The translations under genes and the position numbers were made by a program. DNA of 64,000 nucleotides, taken from contig JAUHQD010000010.1 in assembly GCA_030418115.1 (NCBI GenBank), positions 1 to 64,000 on the forward strand, in the 5' to 3' direction. Below are positions 18,380-29,979 of the stretch, one piece after another. Positions within the stretch are counted from its first letter, which is position 1. Each line of letters opens with the position of its first letter. The notes below the pieces were generated by a model that did no database searches, had not been told where the DNA came from, and saw nothing but the letters and a program-made list of their open reading frames with translations. Source of the stretch: Alteromonadaceae bacterium BrNp21-10 (GTDB taxonomy: Bacteria; Pseudomonadota; Gammaproteobacteria; Enterobacterales; Alteromonadaceae).

Positions 18380-19702
18380 TCAGGCACTACGATTTTTAAA
18401 GGATAATGATTCACCAACGCTGATTTCCTGCTGACTAAATTCAATCATCTCCGCTAATGGAATGGCTTTTGAAAATAAGAACCCCTGCCCCTGAGTAATT
18501 CCCAGCTCTCGAAGTATATGCAACTGCTGTACGGATTCTATTCCTTCGGCAATAACGGCACACTGTAAAGGCTCGGCAATAATTTGCGTGGCTTTTACTA
18601 TGGCTTTGTTTACCGGATTTTCTTCCAACTGCAGAATAAATGTTTTGTCTATTTTAATGGTGTCGATTTGCAGATCACGAATGTAGGCTAAGTTAGAATA
18701 ACCTTTACCAAAATCATCAATGGCGATGGAAAAACCCATATGACGCAAGCTATTAAGCTGCTTGTGCACCATTAACGAATTAGACAAGGCAATATCTTCC
18801 GTTAGTTCTAATTCTATTTCTTCTGCGACAACGTTGTAGGTGTTGAGTAACTTGGTGATATTGCGCGCAAAATTGACATCATAAAGTTGTGTAGGTGACA
18901 TATTCACTGATAAGCGTAGCTGTAATCCCTTACTCTTAAAACTATTGAGACTCTTAAAGGCATTTTCTAATACCCAGTAGCCCATGTCATTCATCATGTT
19001 GTAAGACTCTGCAGCCTCGAGCAAGGGCCCTGGAAAAATAACCCCATCTAAAGGATGATGCCAGCGCAATAGGCATTCGGCACCGACAACTTCCAATGTT
19101 TGCAAATCGACTTTGGGCTGGAAATACAATTCCAGTTCATCTTGTTCGAATGCCCGCTTTAAATCAGCCTTTAATGTTAAATGACGACTGGAACTGGTTC
19201 GTTCTTGCAGTTTTGTCGAATGAAAATTGTCATATTTATTCTGTTTGGCCTGCTTTAAAGCAGTTTCTGCGCGGGAAAACAACTTATGAGTACTAGTATT
19301 GCCGCCTGTATTAGCGACTGCACCAACATTGAAATCGGCGATAAAGGAATGATCTTCAAAGGCAATGGGAGCTTTAAAATGATCGATAAGATGGTTATAA
19401 ATATCAACCAGATGTCTTTCTTCATGCTTACCATTAATGACGACACCAAAGATATCACCACTGATCCGTCCCAACTGGCATTGGTCGCCCAAGACTTTTT
19501 GGATACGTTTGGCTATTTGCGCCAGAATAAAGTCCCCAGCTTTGTAACCTAAGCCAGAGCTAACATCTGAAAAACGCACGACATCAATCAACAACAATGA
19601 TAACTCGGTAGAGTTTTCTATCGCACGCTCAATTCTATCTATGAACGCATAACGATTAGGGATAGTGGCGAGTGATTGATGTGTGAATGTCATTGAGGGC
19701 AA
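18380..19702 (-). CDS. Degenerate GGDEF plus EAL domain protein (probable c-di-GMP phosphodiesterase)
   Basis: 440 residues, no membrane helix. Residues 1-165 form a GGDEF-like domain whose active-site loop reads SGDIF near residue 82, so cyclase activity is unlikely. Residues about 180-430 form an EAL domain. The signature is ECL in GAECLLRWHHP (catalytic Glu kept), with ELTEDIAL, DDFGKGYSNLAYI, IKIDKTF and AEGIES all present, supporting an active phosphodiesterase. The degenerate domain may bind GTP as a regulator, as known for related proteins. It is a single-gene unit. Confidence 0.88.
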   Translation of the reverse strand: MPSMTFTHQSLATIPNRYAFIDRIERAIENSTELSLLLIDVVRFSDVSSGLGYKAGDFILAQIAKRIQKVLGDQCQLGRISGDIFGVVINGKHEERHLVDIYNHLIDHFKAPIAFEDHSFIADFNVGAVANTGGNTSTHKLFSRAETALKQAKQNKYDNFHSTKLQERTSSSRHLTLKADLKRAFEQDELELYFQPKVDLQTLEVVGAECLLRWHHPLDGVIFPGPLLEAAESYNMMNDMGYWVLENAFKSLNSFKSKGLQLRLSVNMSPTQLYDVNFARNITKLLNTYNVVAEEIELELTEDIALSNSLMVHKQLNSLRHMGFSIAIDDFGKGYSNLAYIRDLQIDTIKIDKTFILQLEENPVNKAIVKATQIIAEPLQCAVIAEGIESVQQLHILRELGITQGQGFLFSKAIPLAEMIEFSQQEISVGESLSFKNRSA

Positions 19703-19814
19703 CTTTGTTTTCTCAATTTATTTCAACCTAGTCTACTGATTTATAAGAGAAAAGATAGCATCTAAAGGGTATGTATTTTTATACCCTTGTAGAATGGCAT
19801 ATAACTAAAACTGA

Positions 19815-21452
19815 TTATATTTGACTGAAAACTGATGCCACTAATAACTCTGCTTCGGCGATTAACAACTGCAAATGTTCATCACCTAAGAAACTTTCAG
19901 CATAGATCTTATACACATTTTCGGTACCCGATGGACGTGCGGCAAACCAACCATTTTCCGAGCAGACCTTAACACCACCAATAGCTGCATTGTTACCTGG
20001 AGCATGAGTCAATATTTGCGTAATTGGCTCACCCGCTAATTCCTCGGCTTTAATATCAGACGCATTTAACTGACTTAACGCCTTCTTTTGCTCAATAGTT
20101 GCAGCAACATCGACTCGTTTATAACTGGGTCGCGAAAATTTAGCAACTAAGTCTTCATAGTACTGGCCCGGAGTTTTGCCTGTAACCGCTAATATTTCGG
20201 CCGCTAATAGACACATAATGATGCCGTCCTTATCAGTAGCCCAAGGCGTACCATCACGACGTAAGAAGATGCCACCTGCACTTTCTTCACCCGCAAAGCC
20301 AATTTCTGAAGCACATAAACCATCTACAAACCATTTGAAGCCAACAGGCATTTCCGCTAACGGTCTATCTAAAGCCTTTACCACACGGTCAATCATGCTA
20401 CTTGAGACCAACGTTTTACCAACTTTAAGCTTACTGTCCCAGTCTTTGCGATGGCGGTACAAGTAATCAATAGCAACGGCCAAATAATGGTTCGGATTCA
20501 TTAACCCAAAATGTGGATCAACAATCCCATGGCGATCAAAGTCAGCATCATTACCAAAAGCTAAGTCATAGCTATCTTTAAGGTTAATAAGCCCTGCCAT
20601 GGCATAGGGTGAGGAACAATCCATCCGGATCTTGCCATCTTTATCACAATGCATAAACGCAAAAGTGGGGTCGACTTTATTATTTACCACTTCAATATTC
20701 AGACCATATTGCTCGTTGATACGTTGCCAACAGGCTAATCCTGCGCCACCTAATGGATCGGTGCCTAGTTTTAAATTGGCCTTAGCAATGGCTTGCATAT
20801 CAATTACCTGATCTAGTTCAGCAATGTAGTTAGCCGCCAGATCTTGTTCTTCCACCAAGGCAATTGCTTCATCAAAAGGCATACGACGCACCGCTTTTAA
20901 ATCGGTTTCAATTAATTCATTGGCGCGGGCTTGGATAATATTGGTGATTTCAGTTTCAGCGGGACCACCATGACTGGGGTTGTATTTAAAACCACCATCT
21001 TCCGGCGGATTATGAGAAGGCGTAATGACGATACCATCGGCGAGATCACTCGACTTTTTATTATGAGACAAAATACAGTGTGAAATAACCGGCGTGGGGG
21101 TAAACCCTTGGCCTTTCTCAATAATCACTTTAACTTTATTGGCAACCAATACCTGAACAGCGGTATTGAAGGCAGATTCCGATAAGGCATGAGTGTCTTT
21201 ACCAACAAATAACGGGCCAGTAACCCCTTGTTGCTGGCGATACTCAGCTAAGGCTTGGCAAATAGCCGCAATATGCGTATCGGTAAAATTATATAAAAAA
21301 GCGCTGCCACGATGACCAGAGGTACCAAAAGCTACTTTATGTGCTGGGTTATGTTTTTCTGGCTTCAGGGTATAATACAAACTGATTAAACGCGGGACGT
21401 TAACTAAAATATCAGACGGAGCGGGCTTACCCGCCAATGGATGCAAACTCAT
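19815..21452 (-). CDS. pgm: Phosphoglucomutase (alpha-D-glucose-phosphate specific)
   Basis: 545 residues; interconverts glucose-1-phosphate and glucose-6-phosphate. The phosphoserine loop is [14 protein letters not shown], the metal loop DADFDRHG, the sugar-specificity loop GEESAGG and the phosphate-binding loop [17 protein letters not shown]. Full length for the family. In many gammaproteobacteria pgm follows seqA near ybfF; here ybfF is divergent from pgm and seqA is not in the interval. Confidence 0.97.
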   Translation of the reverse strand: MSLHPLAGKPAPSDILVNVPRLISLYYTLKPEKHNPAHKVAFGTSGHRGSAFLYNFTDTHIAAICQALAEYRQQQGVTGPLFVGKDTHALSESAFNTAVQVLVANKVKVIIEKGQGFTPTPVISHCILSHNKKSSDLADGIVITPSHNPPEDGGFKYNPSHGGPAETEITNIIQARANELIETDLKAVRRMPFDEAIALVEEQDLAANYIAELDQVIDMQAIAKANLKLGTDPLGGAGLACWQRINEQYGLNIEVVNNKVDPTFAFMHCDKDGKIRMDCSSPYAMAGLINLKDSYDLAFGNDADFDRHGIVDPHFGLMNPNHYLAVAIDYLYRHRKDWDSKLKVGKTLVSSSMIDRVVKALDRPLAEMPVGFKWFVDGLCASEIGFAGEESAGGIFLRRDGTPWATDKDGIIMCLLAAEILAVTGKTPGQYYEDLVAKFSRPSYKRVDVAATIEQKKALSQLNASDIKAEELAGEPITQILTHAPGNNAAIGGVKVCSENGWFAARPSGTENVYKIYAESFLGDEHLQLLIAEAELLVASVFSQI

Positions 21453-21670
21453 GTTTGTTCCTCATATGAAAAAATTCAATAGAATGTGCATCTTCGTGAC
21501 ACTACACATTCCTGTACGTTAGAGTCCAAACGACGTTGTTTAGAATATCCCAGCTATTCTGGGTAGAAAACACATATTCGCTATTACAACGAGTGTTTTG
21601 CATAACGGATAAAAGCGATACAATTTCAGCAGTTTAAACAAGGTTAAGTCAAGGGCTATAGGACAACAAT

Positions 21671-22435
21671 TTGCAATTATTACATTTTAAACAGCGCGGT
21701 CAGGGACAGCCATTGCTGTTGCTACATGGACTATTTGGCAGTCTTGATAATTTGGGCATGGTGGCACGCGGCCTGGCTCATCACTATCAAGTGATCTCAA
21801 TTGATTTGCCAGACCATGGCAATTCCTATCATTCAGACCATTTTAGCTATAACGATTATGCACAAGCGGTGTTTAAATTAATGGATCACCTTGAGCTGCC
21901 ACAGGCAAGTATTTTAGGTCACTCCATGGGCGGTAAGGTAGCCATGTCAATGGCATTAACCCAACCTAAGCGAGTAGAAAAGTTAATCGTTGCCGATATT
22001 GCGCCAGTGGCTTACCCACCCCGTCATGAAGGTATTTTCAAAGGCTTAAACAATGTAGATTTAGCCTCTATTAAAAACCGTCAGGATGCGGAAGAAAGCC
22101 TAGCTGAATTTATTTATGAGGCGGGCGTTCGACAGTTTTTACTCAAGAGTCTGCAGCAAACTGAGCAAAGCTGGCAATGGCGATTTAATTTGGCTATGTT
22201 ACAGCGCGATTACGCCGTATTATCAGAAGGTATAACAGCAACAACGTCTTATACTAAACCGACATTATTTATAAAAGGTGAATTATCAGACTACTTAAAT
22301 ACTCAGCAACGGCCGCTAATTACCTCACTGTTCACTCAAGCCGAGGCTAGAGTGATGTTAGGCTGTGGACACTGGCTGCACGCCGAAAAACCGGCGGAAT
22401 TCAATCGTATTGTCACTCATTTTATCAATGCGTAA
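21671..22435 (+). CDS. ybfF: Alpha/beta-hydrolase esterase YbfF
   Basis: 254 residues. The oxyanion strand is LLLLHGLFGSLDNLG, the nucleophile elbow GHSMGGK, and the last catalytic His lies in GCGHWLHAEKP. This is the pattern of the YbfF acyl-CoA/ester hydrolases. The start is TTG at 21671 with AGGA about 8 nt upstream; no ATG lies nearby. It heads the ybfF-DUF2788-fldA series. Since bioH is absent from the biotin cluster, a BioH-like role would be a speculative alternative. Confidence 0.9.
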   Translation: MQLLHFKQRGQGQPLLLLHGLFGSLDNLGMVARGLAHHYQVISIDLPDHGNSYHSDHFSYNDYAQAVFKLMDHLELPQASILGHSMGGKVAMSMALTQPKRVEKLIVADIAPVAYPPRHEGIFKGLNNVDLASIKNRQDAEESLAEFIYEAGVRQFLLKSLQQTEQSWQWRFNLAMLQRDYAVLSEGITATTSYTKPTLFIKGELSDYLNTQQRPLITSLFTQAEARVMLGCGHWLHAEKPAEFNRIVTHFINA

Positions 22436-22487
22436 ATGATAGCATTATGCTAAACTCCGCGCCGTTTTCATCAAAGTCGAATGATCT

Positions 22488-22712
22488 ATGCTAAGTGAAT
22501 ATTATGAACAAATAGAGGCCTTAGCCTTGAATTTGACACTCTTAGTACTATTCATATTAATGGGTTTGGCTATACATGATGTGTTAAAAAAAAATAACGT
22601 TCCCTTAGTCGGTCGTGTTGTTGCGTACGGTGTATTACTCTTAGGCGCAGCTGGATTTTTAATCAAAGGTTTAATTCAGTTATTTTGGCAATCCAATGGT
22701 ATTGGTGGATAA
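22488..22712 (+). CDS. DUF2788 small membrane protein
   Basis: 74 residues with two transmembrane helices (about 15-33 and 45-68) separated by a short KKNNVPLVGR loop. The sequence and its place between ybfF and fldA match the gammaproteobacterial DUF2788 family, of unknown function. It is 52 nt after ybfF and 37 nt before fldA. Confidence 0.85.
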   Translation: MLSEYYEQIEALALNLTLLVLFILMGLAIHDVLKKNNVPLVGRVVAYGVLLLGAAGFLIKGLIQLFWQSNGIGG

Positions 22713-22749
22713 CTTACCGTTTTTAATTTTGTGAAAGGTTTGAATAAAT

Positions 22750-23274
22750 ATGGCGAGCGTTGGATTATTTTTTGGGAGTGACACTGGTAACACCGAGCAT
22801 GTTGCCAAAATGATCCAAAAAGAGTTGGGCAAAAACCTAATTGAAATACATGACATAGCTAAAAGTAGCAAAGAACAAATTGCCGAGTTTGATTTGTTGT
22901 TGTTCGGGATTCCTACTTGGTATTACGGTGAAGCTCAATGTGATTGGGATGACTTTTTCCCTGAACTAGAAGAAATTGATTTCACCGATAAACTTGTCGC
23001 CATTTTTGGTTGTGGCGATCAAGAGGACTATGCTGAATATTTCCTTGATGCCATGGGTATGGTGAGAGACATTGTTGAAGCAAGAGGCGCGATTATCATC
23101 GGTAATTGGCCAGCGGATAGTTATGAATTTGAAGCTTCAAAAGGCATGGCAAATGATACTCATTTGGTCGGCTTGGGTATTGATGAAGACCGTCAGCCAG
23201 AATTAACCGATCAACGTGTTAAGCAATGGTGTAAGCAGATCCATGAAGAAATGTGTCTTGCTGAGCTAGAGTAA
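22750..23274 (+). CDS. fldA: Flavodoxin I
   Basis: 174 residues. The FMN phosphate loop is GSDTGNTE, the first isoalloxazine loop PTWYYGEAQCDWDDF and the second GCGDQEDYAEYF. It carries low-potential electrons to radical-SAM enzymes such as biotin synthase and to IspG/IspH. Adjacency to fur is common in gammaproteobacteria, although here a chemoreceptor gene on the opposite strand lies between them. A strong terminator follows. Confidence 0.96.
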   Translation: MASVGLFFGSDTGNTEHVAKMIQKELGKNLIEIHDIAKSSKEQIAEFDLLLFGIPTWYYGEAQCDWDDFFPELEEIDFTDKLVAIFGCGDQEDYAEYFLDAMGMVRDIVEARGAIIIGNWPADSYEFEASKGMANDTHLVGLGIDEDRQPELTDQRVKQWCKQIHEEMCLAELE

Positions 23275-23308
23275 TATCCTAAATTACTGTTGCTATAGTC
23301 AATTTAGA

Positions 23309-23337
23309 TAGGGCGTACATATGTATGCCCTTTTTTG
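23309..23337. terminator. Terminator between fldA and the chemoreceptor gene
   Basis: GGGCGTACAT (23311-23320) pairs with ATGTATGCCC (23321-23330) with one G-U pair, followed by a T6 run. It ends fldA transcription and may also block read-through from the convergent gene. Confidence 0.8.
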
Positions 23338-23367
23338 TACCCTTCGTTATACTTTTTTATTAAACAA

Positions 23368-25437
23368 CTAAACTTGAAATTTATTAATGGCGCTGCGTAA
23401 TTGCTCTACTAAAGCGCTTAACTTCAATGTAGCCTGACTCGACAATTCGGTAATCTTTTCACTCTCTGTACCAATATCGACTAAGTGATGTAAATTATCG
23501 CTAATACTCGCCAGTAATTTATCTTGGTTAGTAGTATCAGTAACAATACCTTGATTAAGGCGCTGCGCCTCTATGACAGCCGTTAATATATTATTTACCG
23601 CTTGTTCCACCAACTTAGTGACTTCAACGGAAGCGCTGGATTGAGCGATGCCGATATCAATAGCCTCAACCGCTTGTTGGGCATCTTGTTGCAAACCACC
23701 GATCATTTTTTCGATTTCGGCAGTGGACTGTTGTGTCCGTGTTGCTAATGTTCGTACTTCGTCTGCAACCACTGCAAAGCCGCGTCCTTGCTCACCCGCA
23801 CGGGCGGCTTCAATGGCGGCATTAAGTGCTAGCAAATTGGTCTGCCCCGCAATGTTTTTTATAACATCCAAAATACCACTAATATTGCTGCTGTTATTGT
23901 GCAAGCGATGAATAATAGTAGCAGACTGCTGTGACTGCTGAGCTTGTGCACTCATTTGTCCCGCACTTTTAGCCACCAATATTTCAACTTCTAAGGCTTG
24001 CGTATTGGCTTCTTCAATACTTTTCATGCCACGATTAATATGGTTTAACACAGTGTTAGATTGTTGCCGCACATTCTCAGTGGTTTGTGAAGTATCAGTC
24101 AGTTTATGTTGTTGCTGCTCCACCTTGTCCAGCGTTTGTCGACCAAGACTGACACTGCTTTCAATAGCACTTTCAAGGGTGTCCGCTTGAATAGATATGT
24201 CTTCGACAACATTATGAATGTTTTTTGCAACTTGATTAACATGTATTGCCAATGCACTAAATTCATCATTACCGGTGACATCAGCTTGATGGGTTAGATC
24301 ACCATTACTTATTTTTTCTAAGCTATGGCCAATACGACTTAGTGGTGTCTGAATAGTTTTTGCCACTACCACACCAATAATACTCACCAATACCAATGCC
24401 ACTATCATGGTACTGGCTCCCTGCCAAATATTCTGATCAACGACATTCAGAATTTCATGCTGTCCATCCAGCGTGCTCTTATTCACTAAGGAAAATAGCT
24501 CACTAAAATTGTCTTTAATCACAACGAGCTTTTGTTGCGCTAACTGCATTTGTTGATCTGCTAAACCTTTTTTATCAATTTTTTTTTGTTGTAGGGCAAT
24601 TAAGTTATCAGGCTGTTGGACTAACAGATTAAGCATTTTCTTTTGTTGTTGATTAAATGCCTCGACTAAACCATCGGTATTCACACCAGCCGCCAATCGG
24701 TCGATGAATTCCGCGTTATTTCCTAGATCAGAAATAGTAAAATTGATGTTTTCTAAGATGGTGTCGTATAAAGATTGTTCATTGACGGTAATTAACTCTT
24801 TAGCGTTATTAATGAGTGTCACTATATTAAAATCGACCCTAGTACCTGCCCCTACAATTTGCGCCAGCGTAGCATTGGTTTCAGCCCCCTCAAGGTAGGC
24901 AAGGTCTAACAAGTTGGCCGCTGCATCATCAGCCAAAAAACGCACCTCTTCAAACAATGTCGCTACGCGATCTCTTACCTGAAAATATTCGTGAGAACTG
25001 CTGTAAACGACTTCAATATGAGAAATATAAGTTGCAACGGCTTGCTCCCCTTGGGAAAAAATTTCCTTATCTTGCGGTGATTGTAGTTTATTACCAAGGC
25101 TGCCCAACTTTTGTTTAAGCTGTTGAGCTAAATCCTTAAATTGTTGGGTGTTTTGTTGCAGCACACTATCATCTTTGGCGTAATAACCCTCAAGGGTAAT
25201 ATTAGCCATCGTCAATAATTGGGTTTGAATATCCAACATTAATGATTGTACAGGCATTTTTTCTTCGACAACGGACTTCGCCGAAGATTGAATATTGGCC
25301 AATCCCACATAAGACAATACATTGGTTACCAATAACAGTAATCCAAATAATATAAACCCTGCAGTAATTTTTCTAACTACCGTTATTTGCATCAATAACC
25401 TTATTAACCAATTAATTAAAGAGGATATAATTTTCAA
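23368..25437 (-). CDS. Methyl-accepting chemotaxis protein
   Basis: 689 residues. The first transmembrane helix is near residues 19-42, followed by a large periplasmic sensor of about 300 residues rich in predicted helices. The second membrane helix is near 342-362, followed by HAMP. The cytoplasmic signalling domain has the hairpin tip [35 protein letters not shown] that contacts CheA/CheW. The C-terminus has no NWETF-like CheR pentapeptide. The ligand is unknown. It is an orphan receptor inserted between fldA and fur. Confidence 0.94.
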   Translation of the reverse strand: MKIISSLINWLIRLLMQITVVRKITAGFILFGLLLLVTNVLSYVGLANIQSSAKSVVEEKMPVQSLMLDIQTQLLTMANITLEGYYAKDDSVLQQNTQQFKDLAQQLKQKLGSLGNKLQSPQDKEIFSQGEQAVATYISHIEVVYSSSHEYFQVRDRVATLFEEVRFLADDAAANLLDLAYLEGAETNATLAQIVGAGTRVDFNIVTLINNAKELITVNEQSLYDTILENINFTISDLGNNAEFIDRLAAGVNTDGLVEAFNQQQKKMLNLLVQQPDNLIALQQKKIDKKGLADQQMQLAQQKLVVIKDNFSELFSLVNKSTLDGQHEILNVVDQNIWQGASTMIVALVLVSIIGVVVAKTIQTPLSRIGHSLEKISNGDLTHQADVTGNDEFSALAIHVNQVAKNIHNVVEDISIQADTLESAIESSVSLGRQTLDKVEQQQHKLTDTSQTTENVRQQSNTVLNHINRGMKSIEEANTQALEVEILVAKSAGQMSAQAQQSQQSATIIHRLHNNSSNISGILDVIKNIAGQTNLLALNAAIEAARAGEQGRGFAVVADEVRTLATRTQQSTAEIEKMIGGLQQDAQQAVEAIDIGIAQSSASVEVTKLVEQAVNNILTAVIEAQRLNQGIVTDTTNQDKLLASISDNLHHLVDIGTESEKITELSSQATLKLSALVEQLRSAINKFQV

Positions 25438-25657
25438 GCACTCACTTTATATTAGCACTCAGCGCTAAGACGTGAGGATTAATGGTATAAAATTACCTTT
25501 ATTATTATCGCTAACTGCACAGCTAACGTTACTATTAACTATTTAAAAATTAAGTACATTTTTTAAAAGCAATGATATCAAGTGGATCAATTCCTTTATG
25601 TTTTGCACCAGCACGCATATAATAAAATCCACTCGAACGAACAAAAATGAAATTCTG

Positions 25658-26080
25658 ATGGATCAAAATCAAGAACTAAAAAGAGCCGGATTAAAAGTCA
25701 CCCTACCTCGGCTAAAGATTCTCGAAATATTACAAATGCCACAACATCAGCATATCAGTGCTGAAGATGTTTATAAGGTCCTCCTAGAGAATGGTGAAGA
25801 AATAGGCTTAGCGACCGTATACCGAGTATTAAACCAATTTGATGATGCCGGTATATTAAATCGACATCATTTTGAAGGCGGTAAATCAGTTTTTGAAATT
25901 GGCCATAAAAAGCATCATGACCATTTGGTATGCCTTAAGTGTGGCAAAGTAATCGAATTCGAAGATCCCGTTATTGAACGTCGACAAGATGAAGTGGCAG
26001 CTGAAAACAATATTACGCTTACCCACCACAGTTTGTACCTTTATGGTGTCTGTAAAGTAAATTGCCAAGAAGATTACTAA
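25658..26080 (+). CDS. fur: Ferric uptake regulator Fur
   Basis: 140-residue iron-responsive regulator starting at MDQNQELKRAGLKVTLPR; the frame is open upstream, but that region is unlike Fur. A winged-helix domain (ISAEDVYKVL, GLATVYRVLNQF) precedes the dimerisation domain. Metal ligands lie in HHDHLVCLKCGKV and GVCKVNCQEDY, where CxxC plus the last two Cys form the structural zinc site. It converges on glnS across a shared terminator. A Fur-box-like sequence precedes sdhC in this window. Confidence 0.96.
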   Translation: MDQNQELKRAGLKVTLPRLKILEILQMPQHQHISAEDVYKVLLENGEEIGLATVYRVLNQFDDAGILNRHHFEGGKSVFEIGHKKHHDHLVCLKCGKVIEFEDPVIERRQDEVAAENNITLTHHSLYLYGVCKVNCQEDY

Positions 26081-26100
26081 TTGTTGATAGTAGTGACATA

Positions 26101-26128
26101 AAAAAACCGGTATTTTACCGGTTTTTTT
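26101..26128. terminator. Bidirectional terminator between fur and glnS
   Basis: A6-CCGGTA (26101-26112), loop TTT and TACCGG-T7 (26116-26128). The stem is perfect, with an A-run and a T-run on opposite sides, so it serves both convergent genes. Confidence 0.9.
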
Positions 26129-26151
26129 ATTTTCTATTAATCAGTTATTAG

Positions 26152-27816
26152 TTATTGACCAGAATTGGCCCAAGTATCACGCAAGCCAACAGTACGGTTA
26201 AAGACTAAATGACTGTCACTGCTATCTAAGTCTTTACAGAAATATCCCATGCGTTCAAATTGCAGTCCTTTACCCACTTCAATGTTAGCTAAGCTTGGTT
26301 CAACGATGGCTTTTTTAATGACTAAAGATTCCTCATTAATAGTGCTAATAAAATCCTCTTCAGCCGCCGGGTTAGGCACTTTAAATAGTCTATCGTATAA
26401 ACGTACTTCTGCAGCTAAACCATGCTCCGCGCTAACCCAATGAATAACGCCTTTGGCTTTACGGCCATCGGCAGGATCTTTACCTAAGGTCTCTGGATCA
26501 TACTGGCAATAAATGGTTTGAATTTCACCCTGTTCATCCTTATCAACCCGTAAGGCCTTTAAGAAATAGCCATTACGCAGACGCACTTCTTTATCAATCA
26601 CCAAACGTTTATATTTTTTATTAGCCTCTTCGCGGAAATCTTCGCGCTCAATATAGATCTCACGACCAAAAGGCACCTCGCGCGTACCTAAACTGTCATC
26701 ATTGGGATGATTAGGAGCAATCAACATTTCTGATTGCCCTTGTGGATAATTTTCAATCACTACTTTAACGGGATCAAGAACGGCCATGGCACGTGGTGCA
26801 CTGACATTGAGGTCTTCACGAATACAGGCTTCGAGCATGCCCATTTCGATCATGTTATCCATTTTTGTCACGCCAATACGCTTACAGAATTCCCTAATGG
26901 AGGAAGCGCTATAACCACGACGACGTAAGCCTGCCACAGTTGGCATTCTAGGATCATCCCAGCCGCTGACATGATTTTCCGTCACAAGTTGGATCAATTT
27001 ACGCTTACTTAACACCGTGTATTCCAGATTAAGGCGCGAAAACTCATATTGCCTAGGCACAGTATCAATGGTGATATTTTCCAGTACCCAATCGTACAAG
27101 CGACGATTATCTTGAAATTCCAAGGTGCACAAAGAATGAGTAATACCTTCAATGGCATCCGAAATACAATGGGTAAAATCGTACATGGGGTAAATACACC
27201 ACTCATCCCCTGTTTGATGATGGTGCGCAAAGCGCACTCGATATAGCACTGGATCACGCATACACATAAAAGGCGATGCCATATCGATTTTTGCTCTTAG
27301 GCAACAATGGCCTTCGGCATATTCACCCTGCTTCATTTTGGCAAAATGATCGAGATTTTCAGCAACCGTAGTATCACGATAAGGACTGTTATTTCCCGGT
27401 GCTTTAAGGGTTCCACGCAACTCGCGCATTTGTTCTTGGGTTGAGAAATCCACATAGGCTAAGCCTTTAGTGATCAGTTCAACCGCATATTGATGCAACT
27501 GCGGAAAATAATTTGAGGAATAGCGGACGTCACCATGCCACTTAAAGCCCAACCAACTAACGTCATTCTGAATGGAATTGACGTAATCAATGTCTTCTTT
27601 TTCTGGGTTAGTATCGTCAAAACGTAAATTACACTGACCTTGATAATCTTCGGCTAAACCGAAGTTTAAACAAATCGATTTTGCATGACCAATATGCAAG
27701 TATCCATTTGGCTCTGGTGGAAATCGTGTTTGCACGTGATTATGCGCACCACTGGCAAGATCTTTATCGATGATTTGACGAATAAAATTGGTCGGACGAT
27801 TCTCAGTCTCGGCCAT
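26152..27816 (-). CDS. glnS: Glutaminyl-tRNA synthetase
   Basis: Class I synthetase of 554 residues from [16 protein letters not shown]. The HIGH motif is [12 protein letters not shown] and the KMSKS equivalent VLSKRK. The anticodon-binding beta-barrels in the C-terminal half are intact to [13 protein letters not shown]. The frame is open 26 codons further upstream, but AGAAGGGG ending 8 nt before ATG 27816 supports this start. It charges tRNA-Gln in the cytoplasm. Confidence 0.97.
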   Translation of the reverse strand: MAETENRPTNFIRQIIDKDLASGAHNHVQTRFPPEPNGYLHIGHAKSICLNFGLAEDYQGQCNLRFDDTNPEKEDIDYVNSIQNDVSWLGFKWHGDVRYSSNYFPQLHQYAVELITKGLAYVDFSTQEQMRELRGTLKAPGNNSPYRDTTVAENLDHFAKMKQGEYAEGHCCLRAKIDMASPFMCMRDPVLYRVRFAHHHQTGDEWCIYPMYDFTHCISDAIEGITHSLCTLEFQDNRRLYDWVLENITIDTVPRQYEFSRLNLEYTVLSKRKLIQLVTENHVSGWDDPRMPTVAGLRRRGYSASSIREFCKRIGVTKMDNMIEMGMLEACIREDLNVSAPRAMAVLDPVKVVIENYPQGQSEMLIAPNHPNDDSLGTREVPFGREIYIEREDFREEANKKYKRLVIDKEVRLRNGYFLKALRVDKDEQGEIQTIYCQYDPETLGKDPADGRKAKGVIHWVSAEHGLAAEVRLYDRLFKVPNPAAEEDFISTINEESLVIKKAIVEPSLANIEVGKGLQFERMGYFCKDLDSSDSHLVFNRTVGLRDTWANSGQ

Positions 27817-27894
27817 AAAGGCAACCCCTTCTAGGAAAACAAAAAACAAGCATGAATTGGCGCAATGATAGCAGCTAAATATCCATTCTGGCAT

Positions 27895-27925
27895 AAAAAA
27901 GCCCGCAAATAAGCGGGCTTTTTTT
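27895..27925 (-). terminator. Terminator of the sdh-suc operon after sucD
   Basis: AAAAAAGCCCGC (27895-27906) and GCGGGCTTTTTTT (27913-27925) around AAATAA. It lies 15 nt past the sucD stop codon and is the end point of the TCA operon. Its right flank could also influence glnS leader transcription. Confidence 0.88.
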
Positions 27926-27940
27926 ACTTAGAGGTAAATA

Positions 27941-28813
27941 TTACCAACCAGTAATTTCACGCAACGCTTTACCGATATCAGCTAATGAACGCACGGTCTT
28001 AACACCTGCAGCTTCCAACGCTTTAAACTTATCGTCAGCAGTACCTTTACCACCAGCGATAATCGCACCAGCATGACCCATGCGCTTACCTTCTGGTGCA
28101 GTTACACCAGCAATATAAGACACAACGGGCTTAGTCACGTATTCTTTAATGAATTCTGCAGCTTCTTCTTCAGCTGTTCCGCCAATTTCGCCGATCATAA
28201 CAATCGCTTCAGTTTTAGGATCATCTTGGAACAATTTCAGAATATCGATAAAGTTAGAACCCGGAATAGGATCGCCACCAATACCAACACAAGTAGACTG
28301 ACCAAAACCTTCATCTGTAGTTTGTTTTACCGCTTCATAAGTCAAAGTACCAGAGCGTGAAACGATGCCTACTTTACCCGCTTTATGAATGTGACCAGGC
28401 ATAATGCCAATCTTACATTCGTCAGGTGTAATTACACCTGGGCAGTTAGGACCAATCATGCGTACACCTTTACTATCAACAAGCTCTTTTGCATAAAGCA
28501 TATCGATAGTAGGGATACCTTCGGTAATACAAACGATCAATTCGATGCCAGCATCAACTGCTTCAACAATTGAATCTTTACAGAAAGCTGCAGGTACATA
28601 AATAACAGTTGCCGTTGCGCCAGTGGCTTCAACGGCTTCACGAACAGTATTGAAAACCGGTAAACCAAGGTGAGTGGTTCCACCTTTACCTGGTGTTACA
28701 CCACCAACCATTTGCGTACCGTACGCGATAGCTTGTTCTGAATGGAAAGTTCCCTGACCACCAGTAAAGCCCTGACAAATAACTTTGGTATCTTTATTAA
28801 TTAAAACTGACAT
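27941..28813 (-). CDS. sucD: Succinyl-CoA synthetase alpha subunit
   Basis: 290 residues. The CoA-binding Rossmann domain starts [17 protein letters not shown]. The phosphorylated catalytic His is in [18 protein letters not shown]. With SucC it makes ATP from succinyl-CoA. Its ATG overlaps the sucC stop by one base (TAATG), so the two subunits are translationally coupled. The length is standard. Confidence 0.98.
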   Translation of the reverse strand: MSVLINKDTKVICQGFTGGQGTFHSEQAIAYGTQMVGGVTPGKGGTTHLGLPVFNTVREAVEATGATATVIYVPAAFCKDSIVEAVDAGIELIVCITEGIPTIDMLYAKELVDSKGVRMIGPNCPGVITPDECKIGIMPGHIHKAGKVGIVSRSGTLTYEAVKQTTDEGFGQSTCVGIGGDPIPGSNFIDILKLFQDDPKTEAIVMIGEIGGTAEEEAAEFIKEYVTKPVVSYIAGVTAPEGKRMGHAGAIIAGGKGTADDKFKALEAAGVKTVRSLADIGKALREITGW

Positions 28814-29979
28814 TATTTGCCCTCCGCTGCTTTAACAACTTGCTGTGCTGCATCAGTTAAACTGCTGGCAGCAATGATATCAAGACCAGACTTAGCCAAT
28901 ACTTCACGGCCAAGTTCAGCATTAGTACCTTCCAAGCGAACTACAACAGGAACATTAACGCCAACTTCTTTTACTGCGCCAATAATACCTTCAGCAATCA
29001 TATCGCAACGTACGATACCGCCAAAGATGTTAACCAATACCGCTTTCACGTTATCGTCTGACAAAATAATTTTAAATGCTTCAGCAACACGTTCTTTAGT
29101 CGCTCCGCCGCCAACATCTAGGAAGTTAGCCGGGCTGCCACCGTGTAGATTAACGATGTCCATGGTACCCATAGCCAAACCTGCGCCATTAACCATACAA
29201 CCAACGTTACCGTCCAGGGCTACATAGTTTAATTCCCATTTAGCCGCTTCAGCTTCACGTCCATCTTCTTGAGAGGGATCGTGCATTTCTTGTAACTTAG
29301 GCTGGCGATACATAGCATTGCTATCGATCGTCAATTTGGCATCAAGACAATGTAAATCACCGTCAGCTTTAATCACTAATGGATTAATTTCGATAAGTGC
29401 CACGTCCAATTCTTCAAACATTTTCGCAAGACCCATAAAGATCGTGGTGAATTGTCTAATTTGAACGCCTTTCAAACCTAATTTAAAAGCGATTTCGCGC
29501 GCTTGGTAAGGCTGTGCCCCAACAAGTGGATCGATTTCAGCTTTAAGAATTTTTTCTGGTGTTTCTTCAGCCACTTTTTCAATTTCTACGCCGCCTTCAG
29601 TAGACGCCATAAAAACAATGCGACGACTTGCACGGTCAACAACAGCACCTAGGTACAATTCTTGAGCGATATCAGTGCATGACTCAACCAAAATTTTGCT
29701 AACTGGTTGGCCTTGTGCGTCAGTTTGATAAGTCACTAAGTTTTTGCCCAACCAATTTTGCGCAAAAGCTTTAATTTCATCTTTATTCTTAACCAGTTTT
29801 ACACCACCGGCTTTACCGCGGCCACCAGCGTGGACTTGGCATTTTACGACCCATTCGTCACCGCCGATACGATCAGCGGCATCGATAGCTGCTTGCGGGC
29901 TGTCAGCAGCGTATCCTTTAGAGACGGGTAAACCATATTCAGCAAATAATTGCTTACCCTGATATTCATGCAAATTCAT
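28813..29979 (-). CDS. sucC: Succinyl-CoA synthetase beta subunit
   Basis: 388 residues, starting [19 protein letters not shown]. The ATP-grasp nucleotide domain has [18 protein letters not shown], and the metal site [22 protein letters not shown] follows. The C-terminal ligase domain contains [16 protein letters not shown] and [10 protein letters not shown]. It is separated from sucB by a 254-bp gap holding a hairpin terminator, so part of its expression may come from its own promoter. Confidence 0.98.
   Translation of the reverse strand: MNLHEYQGKQLFAEYGLPVSKGYAADSPQAAIDAADRIGGDEWVVKCQVHAGGRGKAGGVKLVKNKDEIKAFAQNWLGKNLVTYQTDAQGQPVSKILVESCTDIAQELYLGAVVDRASRRIVFMASTEGGVEIEKVAEETPEKILKAEIDPLVGAQPYQAREIAFKLGLKGVQIRQFTTIFMGLAKMFEELDVALIEINPLVIKADGDLHCLDAKLTIDSNAMYRQPKLQEMHDPSQEDGREAEAAKWELNYVALDGNVGCMVNGAGLAMGTMDIVNLHGGSPANFLDVGGGATKERVAEAFKIILSDDNVKAVLVNIFGGIVRCDMIAEGIIGAVKEVGVNVPVVVRLEGTNAELGREVLAKSGLDIIAASSLTDAAQQVVKAAEGK

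Noticed and set aside
28817-29227. 136-residue plus-strand frame opposite sucC
   Set aside because: Antisense shadow of highly conserved sucC; its composition follows sucC codon use.
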